A stretch of 33,243 nt of DNA from Pseudomonadota bacterium. Its GTDB lineage: Bacteria; Pseudomonadota; Gammaproteobacteria; Burkholderiales; Burkholderiaceae_C. This document shows positions 17,751-30,383 of this stretch, piece by piece. The notes below the pieces were generated by a model. That model was not told where the DNA came from. It worked only from the letters and a program-made list of their open reading frames with translations, and ran no database searches. The translations under genes and the position numbers were made by a program. Position 1 is the stretch's first letter; the number at the start of each line of letters is the position of its first letter. The stretch covers positions 1-33,243 of the forward strand of contig JAFECX010000055.1 in assembly GCA_018241895.1 (NCBI GenBank). The letters run 5' to 3'.

Positions 17751-17759
17751 TGCTATGCT
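17751..17759 (+). promoter_or_regulatory. extended -10 promoter for HNH endonuclease gene
   Basis: TGCTATGCT is a TGn extended -10 with TATGCT. It lies about 20 bases before the start codon, and a GGAGAAG Shine-Dalgarno (17768-17774) sits in between. No strong -35 is visible, as is usual for extended -10 promoters. Confidence 0.45.
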
Positions 17760-17779
17760 CTTCGGTCGGAGAAGCCTGA

Positions 17780-18337
17780 ATGGACGTGCTGCAACTCGAC
17801 GTCTCCGGGCGCCCGCAGGCCTGGATCTCGGCAAAGGACGCCGCGGTGCTCTACGCGAGCGACGGCGTCGCCTGGACCCTGGGCACCAGCTGCCAGGTGC
17901 TGCGCGGCGGCATCCAGCGCAGCACGGGGCGGCAGTCGACGATCGCGGTGCACCCGATCATCGCCGTGCGCGGCAGCGTGCCCAGCCGCGCCTGGCGCAT
18001 CGAGCCGGCGCTCACCAACCCGAAGCTGTTCACCCGCGACCGCCACCTGTGCGCGTACTGTGGCGACGTCTTCCACTTCGACGAACTCACGCGCGAGCAC
18101 ATCCGGCCCGTTTCGCGCGGCGGGCGCGACGTGTGGATGAACTGCATCACCGCCTGCCGCCACTGCAACGGCCGCAAGGGCAACCGCACGCCGGAGGAGG
18201 CGCGCATGACGCTGCTCTATCTGCCCTACGTGCCGAGCCTGCACGAGGACATGATCCTGCGCGGGCGGCGCATCCTGGCCGACCAGATGGACTTCCTGCT
18301 CGCGTCGGTGCCGCGCAACTCGCGGCTGCACGGCTGA
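17780..18337 (+). CDS. HNH endonuclease family protein
   Basis: A 185-residue protein with an HNH domain of the zinc-ribbon type at about residues 88-140: CAYC (Cys91, Cys94), the His-containing REHIRPVSRGG (His107), the central Asn of WMNCITAC and CRHCN (Cys126, Cys129). The N-terminal 85 residues are a conserved-looking region without a named domain. This architecture is widespread as a stand-alone chromosomal gene in betaproteobacteria; no methylase or other restriction component is nearby, so a housekeeping or unknown nuclease role is likelier than restriction. GGAGAAG supports this ATG. Confidence 0.9.
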   Translation: MDVLQLDVSGRPQAWISAKDAAVLYASDGVAWTLGTSCQVLRGGIQRSTGRQSTIAVHPIIAVRGSVPSRAWRIEPALTNPKLFTRDRHLCAYCGDVFHFDELTREHIRPVSRGGRDVWMNCITACRHCNGRKGNRTPEEARMTLLYLPYVPSLHEDMILRGRRILADQMDFLLASVPRNSRLHG

Positions 18338-18392
18338 TCCAACGAGGGCGGCGCACCGCATCCACAGCGCCGCACCGAGCCAGGAGCCCCCG

Positions 18393-18914
18393 ATGACCCG
18401 CCTTCCCCTCGCCTTCGCCGCGGCACTGTGCGCCGCCACGCTCGCCGCGTGCAGCACCAGCAGCCCCGACGTGGTCGCGCGCAGCGACGCGCAGCGCCTG
18501 TCGAGCGTGACGGACGCGGTGGTGCTGTCGACCCGGCCGGTGGTCGTCGACGGCACCCAGTCGGGCATCGGCGCGACCAGCGGCGCGGTGGTCGGCGGCG
18601 TCGCCGGTTCGTCGGTCGGCGGCAGCCGCGAAGCGATCGCCGTCGGCGTCATCGGCGCGGTCGTCGGCGGCGTGGTCGGCAACCTGAGCGAGCGCCTGGC
18701 CACGCGCGAGGACGCGCTCGAGATCCTCGTGCAGCTGCGCAACGGCGAGCGTCGCGCCATCGTGCAGGCCAAGGGCAGCGAGACCTTCGCACCCGGCGAT
18801 CCGGTGCTGCTGGTCAGCAGCGGCGGGCGCGTACGCGTCATGAAGGCGAGCGGCACCCCGCCCGCTCCCGGCGCGCCGGCCGTGCCGGCGGCGCAGGCAG
18901 ATCGACCGGGTTGA
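18393..18914 (+). CDS. glycine-zipper outer-membrane lipoprotein
   Basis: The 173-residue product has a lipoprotein signal with lipobox LAAC (Cys20). Residues about 55-100 are a glycine-zipper pair (GATSGAVVGGVAGSSVGG, then VGVIGAVVGGVVGNL), as in SlyB/Rcp-like lipoproteins, followed by a small beta-type domain (EILVQLRNGERRAIVQAKG) and a Pro/Ala-rich end. AGGAG precedes the ATG. It probably resides in the outer membrane or its inner leaflet and affects envelope stability. It lies 69 bp before the large DUF748 gene on the same strand. Confidence 0.9.
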   Translation: MTRLPLAFAAALCAATLAACSTSSPDVVARSDAQRLSSVTDAVVLSTRPVVVDGTQSGIGATSGAVVGGVAGSSVGGSREAIAVGVIGAVVGGVVGNLSERLATREDALEILVQLRNGERRAIVQAKGSETFAPGDPVLLVSSGGRVRVMKASGTPPAPGAPAVPAAQADRPG

Positions 18915-18971
18915 GACGCCCGCCGGCGGCACCTGCAGCAGGTGCTGCGCGCCGGCAGTGGAGCAGCACGC

Positions 18972-18976
18972 AGGAG
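18972..18976 (+). promoter_or_regulatory. Shine-Dalgarno deciding the TTG start of the DUF748 gene
   Basis: AGGAG lies seven bases before a TTG at 18984. The alternative in-frame GTG at 18942 has no comparable site. The protein then begins LDARRWLRILAW, directly before its membrane anchor. Confidence 0.6.
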
Positions 18977-18983
18977 TCCGCAA

Positions 18984-23330
<4,347 letters not shown>

Positions 23331-23356
23331 CGCGACGGCGCGCGCGCCGCGTCGCG
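23331..23356. terminator. hairpin between convergent genes, possible bidirectional terminator
   Basis: CGCGACG (23331-23337) and its exact complement CGTCGCG (23350-23356) flank a GC-rich core that can itself pair in part. It begins right after the DUF748 stop and ends 11 bp before the stop of the convergent MBL gene. There is no T-run, so intrinsic termination strength is uncertain. Confidence 0.45.
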
Positions 23357-23367
23357 GCCCGGCTTCG

Positions 23368-24741
23368 TCAGAGCGCGATCGCCTCGCCGCGGGCCGGCAT
23401 GTGCACCCGGGAGCCGGGCAGCGCGGCGGCGAACTGCGCCATCACCTGCTCGTCGCCGTGCACGAGGATGGTCCGCCCGGGCCGGATCGCCGCGTGCCAG
23501 GCCAGCAGCTCGCGGCGGTCGGCGTGCGCCGAGAAGCCGTTGATCGTGTGCAGTCGCGCGCGCACCGGGATCTCCTCGCCGAACAGCCGCACCGTGCGCG
23601 CGCCGTCGATGAGGATGCGCGCCAGCGTGCCCGCCGCCGCGTAGCCGACGAAGACCACGCTGCATTCCTCGCGCCCCAGGTTGTGGCGCAGGTGATGGCG
23701 CACGCGCCCGCCGGTGCACATGCCCGAGCCGGCCATGATGACCGCGCCGCCGCGCAGCCGGTTCAGCGCCATCGACTCGCCGGCCTCGCGCGTGAAGCGC
23801 AGGCCCGGCAGCGAGAAGGGATCGCCGCCGCCGGCGAACAGCGCGAGCTGCTCGCTCGCGTAGCACTCGGGATGGCGGCGGAACACCTCGGTGGCCGAGA
23901 TGGCCATCGGTGAATCGAGAAAGACCGGCAGCGCGCGCGGCAGGCGGCCGCTTTCGACGCCGGCGCGCAGGTAGTACAGGATCTCCTGCGCGCGCTCGAG
24001 CGCGAAGGTGGGGATGACCACATTGCCGCCGCGCGCCAACGTGTCGGCAATCGCGCCGTACAACTCCTGCACCGACGGCGCCAGCGGCTTGTGCAGACGG
24101 TCACCGTAGGTGGTCTCCATCACCACCGCGTCGGCGTGCGGCGGTGGCTGCGGCTCGCGCAGGATCGGCCGGCCGCTGTTGCCCAGGTCGCCGGAGAAGA
24201 TCACCGAACCCGCGCCGTGCTGCTCGATGCGCACGCTCGCCGAGCCGAGGATGTGGCCGGCGTCGTGGAAGGCGGCCTCCAGGCCGCGGGCGAGCGTGAG
24301 CGGCTCGCCGTAGCGTGCGCTGCGACCGAAGCGGTCCATCGCCGCGAGGGCGTCGAGCATCGTGTACAGCGGCCGCGCCGCCGACTCGCCGCGGCGCACG
24401 GCATGGCGCTGCCGCCGCTCGGCCTCCTCCTCCTGCAGATGCGCCGCGTCGAGCAGCACCAGCCGCGCCAGCTCGCGCGTGGCCGCGGTGGCGACGATCT
24501 CGCCGGCAAAACCGCGCTCGACCAGCAGCGGGATGCGTCCGCAATGGTCGAGGTGCGCGTGCGTGAGCAGCAGCAGGTCGATCGAGGCCGGATCGAAGCC
24601 GAAGTCCCCGGCGTTCTCCGCATCCAGCTCGCGGCTGCCCTGGTACATGCCGCAGTCGATCAGGATGCGCTTGCCGGCGGCCTCGAGCAGGTGGCACGAG
24701 CCGGTCACCTCGCGGTCGGCGCCGTGAAAGGAGATCTTCAT
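23368..24741 (-). CDS. beta-CASP metallo-beta-lactamase fold RNase/hydrolase
   Basis: A 457-residue protein of the beta-CASP (CPSF-73-like) group. The metal-binding THAHLDHCG lies at residues 60-68, with further ligands in AFHDAGHILGSA and FSGDLGNSGRP. The beta-CASP region (VVIPTFALERAQEILYYL, IMAGSGMCTGGRVRHHL) is followed by the RNA-specificity tail with TINGFSAHADRRELLAW and TILVHGD. Relatives are RNA-processing nucleases; the usual database name is MBL fold metallo-hydrolase RNA specificity domain-containing protein. Its ATG overlaps the stop of the LOG-family gene by four bases, implying coupled translation. Substrate unknown. Confidence 0.93.
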   Translation of the reverse strand: MKISFHGADREVTGSCHLLEAAGKRILIDCGMYQGSRELDAENAGDFGFDPASIDLLLLTHAHLDHCGRIPLLVERGFAGEIVATAATRELARLVLLDAAHLQEEEAERRQRHAVRRGESAARPLYTMLDALAAMDRFGRSARYGEPLTLARGLEAAFHDAGHILGSASVRIEQHGAGSVIFSGDLGNSGRPILREPQPPPHADAVVMETTYGDRLHKPLAPSVQELYGAIADTLARGGNVVIPTFALERAQEILYYLRAGVESGRLPRALPVFLDSPMAISATEVFRRHPECYASEQLALFAGGGDPFSLPGLRFTREAGESMALNRLRGGAVIMAGSGMCTGGRVRHHLRHNLGREECSVVFVGYAAAGTLARILIDGARTVRLFGEEIPVRARLHTINGFSAHADRRELLAWHAAIRPGRTILVHGDEQVMAQFAAALPGSRVHMPARGEAIAL

Positions 24742-25853
24742 GCCTGCGCCCCCGGCGCCTGCGCGTCGTGCGGCCCGGCCAGCGCGCTGCCGTTGCGGCG
24801 ATGCCATTCGAGGATGCCGTGCCACGCCTCCTGGGCCGTCTCGGCGTACCAGAACAGATCGCGGTCCTCCTCGTCGATGCTGCCGGCTTCGAGCAGGAAG
24901 TCGACATCGAGCACGCGGCGCCAGTAGTGCTCGCCGACGAGCACGACGGGAATCGGCGCGCTCTTGCGCGTCTGGATCAGCGTCAGCGCACCGAACAGCT
25001 CGTCGAGCGTGCCGTAGCCGCCGGGCAGCGCGACGATCGCCGCCGCGCGTTTCATGAAATGCAGCTTGCGCATCGCGAAGTAATGGAACCGCAGGCACAG
25101 GCCCGGCGTGACGTACGGGTTCGGATACTGCTCGTGCGGCAGCGCGATGTTGAGTCCGACGGTGGCCGCACCGGCCTCGCTGGCGCCGCGGTTGGCCGAT
25201 TCCATCGCACCCGGGCCGCCGCCGGTGAGCACGGCCAGCCGCGGGATGCCGGCCGCGGCGACCAGCCGCCCGAGCTCGCGCCCGACCTCGTAGTAGCGCG
25301 ACAGCGCCCGGCGCCGCTCGGCGCGCGCCAGCGCGGCGGCCAGCGCCGCATCGTCGGGTTGCCGGGCCGCCGCCTCGCGCGCGGCAGCCAGCTCGCGGTG
25401 CGCCGTCGCCCCCTCGCGCAGCCGCGTGCTGCCGAACACGATCACGGTGCGCTCGATGCCGTGGGCACGCAGCACGAGCTCGGCCTTCAGGTAGTCGATC
25501 TGCAGGCGCACGCCGCGCGCGTCGTCCTCGTGCAGGAACGCCGGATCGGCGTCGGCCTCGCGGTACGCGGGATGCTCCATGATCGCGCGCAGGCGGCGCT
25601 CGGCCTGCGGCTCCTCCGCCTGCGCCTTGGGGCGCTGCCAGGGCAGCGCGGTCCTGCGCCTGGGCGGCGCCGGTGGCGGGCACGGCGGCGGGTCGCTGGG
25701 TGGAAGGCTCGGCGGCTGTTGTGGCTGCACGGCATCGGCTCTGGTCGGCGCGACGGCGCCGTCGCGCGAAGGTGGAATGGATCGACGTCGTGGCGCACCC
25801 GGCTCGCCGGTCGCGTCGACCACATTGCCGAGGCCTGTGCGCTGCCCGGTCAT
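24738..25853 (-). CDS. TIGR00730 / LOG-family Rossmann-fold protein with long N-terminal extension
   Basis: The conserved domain carries TVIVFGSTRLREGA, the nucleotide-binding LTGGGPGAMESANRGA and the catalytic-type PGGYGTLDELFGALT. LOG-family enzymes release free cytokinin bases from their riboside monophosphates in plants; bacterial members are nucleotide 5'-monophosphate phosphoribohydrolases. The extra N-terminal 115 or so residues are Pro-rich (PPSLPPSDPPPCPPP) and look disordered. The frame stays open upstream through the tRNA gene, so I chose the ATG at 25853, giving 371 residues; a shorter start is possible. It is coupled to the beta-CASP gene by an ATGA overlap. Confidence 0.88.
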   Translation of the reverse strand: MTGQRTGLGNVVDATGEPGAPRRRSIPPSRDGAVAPTRADAVQPQQPPSLPPSDPPPCPPPAPPRRRTALPWQRPKAQAEEPQAERRLRAIMEHPAYREADADPAFLHEDDARGVRLQIDYLKAELVLRAHGIERTVIVFGSTRLREGATAHRELAAAREAAARQPDDAALAAALARAERRRALSRYYEVGRELGRLVAAAGIPRLAVLTGGGPGAMESANRGASEAGAATVGLNIALPHEQYPNPYVTPGLCLRFHYFAMRKLHFMKRAAAIVALPGGYGTLDELFGALTLIQTRKSAPIPVVLVGEHYWRRVLDVDFLLEAGSIDEEDRDLFWYAETAQEAWHGILEWHRRNGSALAGPHDAQAPGAQA

Positions 25854-25937
25854 GTCGCGCACGCAGCAACGTCGGCGCCCTCCGCAGGCCACACCACACT
25901 GCGACGCCCCTGCGTCTTGCATCGGCAAAGGCTTCGG

Positions 25938-26010
25938 TAGGCCGTGTTGGGATCGAACCAACGACCAAGGGATTATGAGTCCCCTGCTCTGACCACTGAG
26001 CTAACGGCCC
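25938..26010 (-). tRNA. tRNA with CAT anticodon (tRNA-Ile2 likely, or tRNA-Met)
   Basis: Read on the minus strand the 73 bases fold as a full cloverleaf: acceptor GGGCCGT/ACGGCCT, D-arm GCTC/GAGC, anticodon arm GGGGA-CTCATAA-TCCCT, T-arm GTTGG-TTCGATC-CCAAC and discriminator A. The anticodon CAT is opposite 25975-25977. The next genomic bases are CCG, so the CCA end is not encoded. The first acceptor pair is G-U. C4-G69 and C5-G68 are present; these are features used by TilS on tRNA-Ile2, whose C34 becomes lysidine and reads AUA. Elongator Met remains possible. It is not an initiator tRNA, since the three G-C pairs of the initiator anticodon stem are absent. Confidence 0.93.
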
Positions 26011-26028
26011 GTCGCGCTGGAGCGCAGG

Positions 26029-26034
26029 ATTCTA
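26029..26034 (-). promoter_or_regulatory. candidate -10 hexamer for the tRNA gene
   Basis: TAGAAT on the minus strand ends 18 bases before the mature tRNA 5' end, a normal distance for a short leader. Five of six bases match TATAAT. No good -35 is visible. Confidence 0.45.
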
Positions 26035-26230
26035 GGGACGGGGCGCCTCGATCCGCTGCCGTGGTCGGAGCCACCGTCGCGCAGGCCTGGCGCCGGTTCG
26101 CACGGCAGGCGCCGCGCCGCCGTGCACGGCCGCTCCCGGTGCCGTGGCACCCGCCCTGCCGGTGGGGCGCCGCCGCCGCAGCGCGCGGCGTTGCGGACGG
26201 CGCATGGCTCTGGAGGGCGCACCCCGCCAC

Positions 26231-26236
26231 TATGAT
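26231..26236 (+). promoter_or_regulatory. candidate -10 hexamer for the small membrane protein gene
   Basis: TATGAT (five of six consensus bases) lies 29 bases before the TTG at 26266. It supports transcription into the small gene. No clear -35. Confidence 0.4.
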
Positions 26237-26265
26237 CGACGGTTCCTCGGCACATCACGCCCGCC

Positions 26266-26577
26266 TTGCCTGTCAACATCCTGCTGCTCACGCTGCAGTT
26301 GCTGCTGCTGCTGACGACGATTCCGCTGGTGGCCGCATCGGTCACGATCTCGCGTGCGCGCAAGCGCTGGCACAAGGGGTTCAAGCTGGCGGCGCTGGTC
26401 ATCGCCGTCCTGGCTGTCGTGTTGGCCGTGCTCGCCAATTCGGAGTGGACGGCCGACAGGGGCTGGCTGGCGACCTTCCTGCCGCTGGCGCTCAACCTCG
26501 CTGCGTGCGCCTGGGTGCTCCTGCGCAGCCGGACGTCGGCGCGCCTGCGGCGGCGCGGCTATGGTGGTCGCCAGTAG
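26266..26577 (+). CDS. small membrane protein, 103 aa
   Basis: I do not recognise this gene. The product is strongly hydrophobic, with three likely membrane helices (VNILLLTLQLLLLLTTIPLV, LAALVIAVLAVVLAVLA and TFLPLALNLAACAWVLL) separated by a basic loop (RARKRWHKG) and ended by a basic tail. This topology and composition differ from random GC-rich frames, and a good -10 hexamer lies upstream. The only start is TTG and no Shine-Dalgarno is visible, so the exact start is weakly supported. It converges on hrcA with a 14-bp gap. The 255 bp between the tRNA and this gene hold only the two promoter candidates. Confidence 0.6.
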   Translation: MPVNILLLTLQLLLLLTTIPLVAASVTISRARKRWHKGFKLAALVIAVLAVVLAVLANSEWTADRGWLATFLPLALNLAACAWVLLRSRTSARLRRRGYGGRQ

Positions 26578-26591
26578 CTGCGCGCCCCGGT

Positions 26592-27617
26592 TCACCTGAT
26601 CGACAGCGCGTGGCCCACCAGCCGCGCCGTGATGTCGACGAGCTGGATCATGCGTTCGTAGCGCATGCGCGTCGGGCCGATCACGCCCAGCGTGCCCACG
26701 ACCTCGCCGTCGACCTCGTACGGCGCCGTCACCACCGACAGCTGCTCGAAGGGCACGACCTGGCTCTCGCCGCCGATGTAGATGCGCACGCCCTCGGCGC
26801 GGCTGCTCACGTCGAGCAGCCGCATGAGCTGGGTCTTCTGCTCGAAGACGTCGAACAGCCTGCGCAGGCTGCCCATGTCGTTGCCGAACTCCTGCACGCC
26901 GAGCAGGTTGCGCTCGCCGCTGACCACGACATGGTCGCTGCTCTGGGCGATGGCCTCGCTGCCGGCCTCGACGGCGGCCTGCATGAGCGCGGCGATCTCG
27001 CCGCGCAGCGCGTCGATCTCGCGCTTGAGCCGCTCGCGCACTTCCTCGATCGTCAGGCCCGCGTAGTGCGCGTTGAGGTAGTTGGTGGCCTCCTGCAGTT
27101 CGGCGGCGCCGTAGTCGTGCGCGGTGAAGATGACGCGGTTCTGCACGTCGCCGTCGGGCGCCACCAGGATCACCAGCACGCGCCGCTCGCCCAGGCGCAG
27201 GAACTCGATGTGGTGGAACACGCCCGCCTTGCGCGGCGCGCTCACCACGCCGACGTAGCTGCTCAGGCTCGACAGCAGCGACGCGGCCTGCGCGATCACG
27301 CGTTGCGGCTGGTCGGGGTGCAGCTGCTCGCGCGCCGCCGCCAGCTCCGCGCTCGCCGCCTCGGGCTCGAGCGCGCGCACCGTGAGCATGGTGTCGACGA
27401 ACAGGCGATAGCCACGCGCCGTCGGCACGCGCCCGGCGCTGGTGTGCGGGCTGGCGATGAGGCCGAGCTCCTCGAGGTCGGCCATCACGTTGCGGATCGT
27501 CGCCGGCGACAGGTCCAGCCCGGAGGCGCGCGACAGCGTGCGCGAGCCCACCGGCTGGCCGTCGGCGATGTAGCGCTCGACCAGCGTCTTGAGCAGCGTG
27601 CGCGAGCGCTCGTCCAT
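26592..27617 (-). CDS. hrcA: heat-inducible transcription repressor HrcA
   Basis: HrcA represses chaperone genes such as groESL through the CIRCE operator and is assisted by GroEL. The winged helix is clear near the N-terminus ([23 protein letters not shown], then [19 protein letters not shown] and [16 protein letters not shown]). The C-terminal GAF-like domain ends with [21 protein letters not shown]. An upstream ATG at 27653 exists, but it overlaps a -10-like TACAAT, and family members begin at the [12 protein letters not shown] position. I therefore place the start at 27617 (341 residues, the usual length). It is divergent from nadK. No CIRCE element is visible in the window. Confidence 0.95.
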   Translation of the reverse strand: MDERSRTLLKTLVERYIADGQPVGSRTLSRASGLDLSPATIRNVMADLEELGLIASPHTSAGRVPTARGYRLFVDTMLTVRALEPEAASAELAAAREQLHPDQPQRVIAQAASLLSSLSSYVGVVSAPRKAGVFHHIEFLRLGERRVLVILVAPDGDVQNRVIFTAHDYGAAELQEATNYLNAHYAGLTIEEVRERLKREIDALRGEIAALMQAAVEAGSEAIAQSSDHVVVSGERNLLGVQEFGNDMGSLRRLFDVFEQKTQLMRLLDVSSRAEGVRIYIGGESQVVPFEQLSVVTAPYEVDGEVVGTLGVIGPTRMRYERMIQLVDITARLVGHALSIR

Positions 27618-27651
27618 CGTCGTCGGGCCCGGGTTGTCGATGCCGGATTTC

Positions 27652-27657
27652 ATTGTA
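27652..27657 (-). promoter_or_regulatory. candidate -10 hexamer for hrcA
   Basis: TACAAT on the minus strand matches five of six consensus bases. Transcription would start near 27645, downstream of the ATG at 27653 and about 28 bases before the preferred start at 27617. Confidence 0.4.
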
Positions 27658-27721
27658 CGAACGCGCCGCCTGCCGCGGGCCGCACAGGGTCGGTCGCAGC
27701 GAAGCTGCAGGGGCCCTATGG

Positions 27722-27727
27722 TCTAAT
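27722..27727 (+). promoter_or_regulatory. candidate -10 hexamer for the nadK operon
   Basis: TCTAAT is followed by GCGCCGC and the ATG at 27735. There is no Shine-Dalgarno. If used, the nadK mRNA would be leaderless. An overlapping TATGGT (27717-27722) is an alternative -10. Confidence 0.35.
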
Positions 27728-27734
27728 GCGCCGC

Positions 27735-28610
27735 ATGTCGGCACGCTTCACGCACGCGGCCATCGTGGGCAAGCCCGAGGCGCGTGGACTCGGCCCGGTG
27801 CTGGAGGAGATCGCGCGCTTTCTGGCCGCGCAGCGCCTCGAGGTGTCGTTCGAGCGCGCCACCGCCGAGGCCACCGGGGTCGCCGGCTTCGGCGCGCTCG
27901 ACGTCGACGAACTCGGCCGGCACTGCGACCTCGCGGTGGTGGTCGGCGGCGACGGCACGATGCTCGGCATCGCGCGCGAGCTGGCGCGCCACCACGTGCC
28001 GCTGATCGGCATCAACCAGGGGCGCCTGGGCTTCATCACCGACATCGCGGCCGGCCAGGTGACCGAGGCGCTGGGCCCGATCGTCGCCGGCGACTTCGAA
28101 AGCGAGCACCGCTCGATCCTCGAAGGCGACGTCTGGCACGACGGCAAGTGCATCCACGAGGGGCTTGCGGTGAACGACGTGGTGGTGCGCACCGGCGCCA
28201 CCGCCGGCATGGTCGAGCTGCGCGTCGACGTCGACGGCGACCTGGTCGCCAACATGCGCGCCGACGGCCTGATCGTGGCCACGCCCACCGGCTCCACCGC
28301 CTACGCGCTGTCGGCCGGCGGGCCGATCGTGCACCCGGCGATCGGCGGGCTGGTGATGGTGCCGATCGCCTCGCACACGCTGTCCAACCGCCCGATCGTG
28401 CTGCCCGATCACGGCGAGGTGCACATCGGCATCGTCGCCGGCAAGGGCGTGTCGGCCAACTTCGACATGCACCACCTCGAGACGCTGGGCATCGGCGACC
28501 AGGTGCGCGTGCGCCGCTCGGCGCACCAGCTGCGCTTCCTGCACCCGCGCGGCTGGAGCTACTACGCCACGCTGCGGCGCAAGCTGCGCTGGTACGAGGG
28601 CGTGGTCTAG
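27735..28610 (+). CDS. nadK: NAD kinase
   Basis: NAD kinase phosphorylates NAD to NADP using ATP or polyphosphate in the cytosol. The 291-residue protein has the signature GGDGTMLGIA (residues 71-80), the substrate motif NDVVVRTG and the ATPTGSTAYALSAGGPIV block. The N-terminus MSARFTHAAIVGK matches the family start; an in-frame ATG nine bases earlier (27726) is possible. It is divergent from hrcA across 117 bp and is the first gene of the nadK-recN-rapZ-LON unit, nine bases before recN. The hrcA-nadK-recN order is familiar from betaproteobacteria. Confidence 0.97.
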   Translation: MSARFTHAAIVGKPEARGLGPVLEEIARFLAAQRLEVSFERATAEATGVAGFGALDVDELGRHCDLAVVVGGDGTMLGIARELARHHVPLIGINQGRLGFITDIAAGQVTEALGPIVAGDFESEHRSILEGDVWHDGKCIHEGLAVNDVVVRTGATAGMVELRVDVDGDLVANMRADGLIVATPTGSTAYALSAGGPIVHPAIGGLVMVPIASHTLSNRPIVLPDHGEVHIGIVAGKGVSANFDMHHLETLGIGDQVRVRRSAHQLRFLHPRGWSYYATLRRKLRWYEGVV

Positions 28611-28619
28611 GCAGGCCGC

Positions 28620-30383
28620 ATGCTGCGCCGCCTGAGCCTGCGCGACGTGGCCATCGTCGCCGAACTCGAGGTCGAGTTCGGGCCCGGATTCACCGCGCTC
28701 ACCGGCGAGACCGGCGCCGGCAAGTCGATCCTGATCGACGCGCTGCAGCTTGCGCTGGGCGGCCGCGCGGACGCGACGCTGGTGCGTGAAGGCGCGACGC
28801 GTGCCGAGGTGAGTGCCGAGTTCGACCCGCCGGCCGCACTCGGCCCCTGGCTCGAAGAGCAGGGCTACAGCGGCGGCGACGACGGCGCGCTGCTGCTGCG
28901 CCGCGCCGTCGACGCGCAGGGCAAGAGCCGCGCCTGGATCAACGGCAGCCCGGCGACGGTGGCGCAGTTGCGCGCGGCGGCCGACGCGCTCGTCGACATC
29001 CACGGCCAGCACGCCTGGCAGAGCCTCACCCGGGCGCCGGCGGTGCGCGCACTGCTCGATGCGCAGGCCGGACTCGATGCGCGCAGCGCGCCGCTGGCCG
29101 ACATGGATGCCGCCTGGCGCGGCTGGCGCCAGGCCGCCGCCGCGCTCGCCGATGCGCGCGCGCGACGCGACACGCTCGAGCGCGAGCGCGAGCGCCTGGC
29201 GTGGCAGATCGGCGAGCTCGACAAGCTGAGCCCCGGCGCCGACGAGTGGGAGCCGTTGAACGCCGAGCATTCGCGCCTGGCCCACGGTCAGGCACTGCTG
29301 GACGGCGCGCGCGCCGCGCTGGCGGCGCTGGCAGACGACGAAGGCAACGCCGGCAGCGCGCTGGCGCGTGCCGCCGACGCGCTGGCCGGCGTCGTCGGCT
29401 ACGACCCCGAACTGCGCAACGTCACCGAAGTCATCGCCGCCGCGCAGGCGCAGATCGACGATGCCGCGCACACGCTCGGCAGCTACCTCGCCCGCAGCGA
29501 GCCCGACCCCGAGCGCCTGGCCGAGCTCGATGCGCGGATCGCGGCGTGGCTGGGCCTGGCCCGGCGCTACCGCCGCACGCCGGCTGAGCTGCCGCATTTC
29601 CTTGCACAGTGCAAGGCCGAGCGGCACGCGCTCGACGCCGCCGCCGACCTCGAGGGCCTCGAGCGCACGGTCGCCGAAGCCCAGCGCGCATGGCGCGATG
29701 CCGCCGCACAGGTCTCGCGCGCACGCCGGGGCACCGTCGCGCCGCTGGCCGACGCCGTGAGCGCGGCGATGCAGCAGCTCGGCATGGCCGGCGGCCGCTT
29801 CGAGGTGGCGCTGCTGCCGCAGGCCGAGCCGCAGCCCTTCGGCCTCGAGAGCGTGGAACTGCGCGTCGCCGGCCACGCCGGCAGCACGCCGCGGCCGCTG
29901 GCCAAGGTGGCCTCGGGCGGCGAGCTGTCGCGCCTGGCGCTGGCGATCGCAGTGACGACGTCGCAGCCGGTCGCGACGACCACGCCGGCCGCAAGGACCG
30001 CAGGGGGCACCGAGGGCGCACCGGCCGCACCGGCTGCCCAGCCGGTCCCCACGCTCGTCTTCGACGAGATCGACGCCGGCATCGGCGGCCAGGTCGCCGA
30101 CCACGTCGGCCGAATGATGAAGCAGCTCGGCGCCCACGCCCAGGTGCTCGCCGTCACGCACCTGGCGCAGGTGGCGGCCTGCGCCGATCGCCACTACGTG
30201 GTCGCCAAGTCGCTCGAGGGGCGGCAGACGCTGGCGCGCGTCGCCGCGGTGGAAGGCGAGACGCGCGTGGCCGAGATCGCGCGCATGCTCGGCGGCGAGC
30301 GGCTTTCCGGCACCGCACACGCCGAGGCGCTGCTCGCCTCGGGCGTGCGCGTGGGCGCGGCACGGGCGGGGAGGCGGCGATGA
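28620..30383 (+). CDS. recN: DNA repair protein RecN
   Basis: SMC-like ATPase acting early in double-strand break repair. Walker A GETGAGKS is at residues 29-36, followed by the long alpha-helical, coiled-coil middle (about 150-390). The signature [12 protein letters not shown] lies near residue 432 and Walker [14 protein letters not shown] near 478, with the TH motif in [10 protein letters not shown]. At 587 residues it is longer than most RecN proteins (about 550). The excess is mainly a Thr/Ala/Pro-rich insert, residues about 447-477, between signature and Walker B. The stop overlaps the rapZ start as ATGA. Confidence 0.96.
   Translation: MLRRLSLRDVAIVAELEVEFGPGFTALTGETGAGKSILIDALQLALGGRADATLVREGATRAEVSAEFDPPAALGPWLEEQGYSGGDDGALLLRRAVDAQGKSRAWINGSPATVAQLRAAADALVDIHGQHAWQSLTRAPAVRALLDAQAGLDARSAPLADMDAAWRGWRQAAAALADARARRDTLERERERLAWQIGELDKLSPGADEWEPLNAEHSRLAHGQALLDGARAALAALADDEGNAGSALARAADALAGVVGYDPELRNVTEVIAAAQAQIDDAAHTLGSYLARSEPDPERLAELDARIAAWLGLARRYRRTPAELPHFLAQCKAERHALDAAADLEGLERTVAEAQRAWRDAAAQVSRARRGTVAPLADAVSAAMQQLGMAGGRFEVALLPQAEPQPFGLESVELRVAGHAGSTPRPLAKVASGGELSRLALAIAVTTSQPVATTTPAARTAGGTEGAPAAPAAQPVPTLVFDEIDAGIGGQVADHVGRMMKQLGAHAQVLAVTHLAQVAACADRHYVVAKSLEGRQTLARVAAVEGETRVAEIARMLGGERLSGTAHAEALLASGVRVGAARAGRRR

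Noticed and set aside
17780..18337. HNH protein as part of a restriction or defence system
   Set aside because: No methyltransferase, helicase or mobile element is nearby; neighbours are ordinary envelope genes.
25854..25961. Upstream extension of the LOG-family gene to 25961
   Set aside because: The extra residues overlap the tRNA gene and are low in recognisable content.
25944..27734. Upstream extension of the nadK frame back through hrcA
   Set aside because: It is an open frame antisense to hrcA; NAD kinase family length and N-terminus place the start at 27735.
26592..27734. CIRCE operator near hrcA
   Set aside because: No TTAGCACTC / GAGTGCTAA pair is visible in the divergent region.
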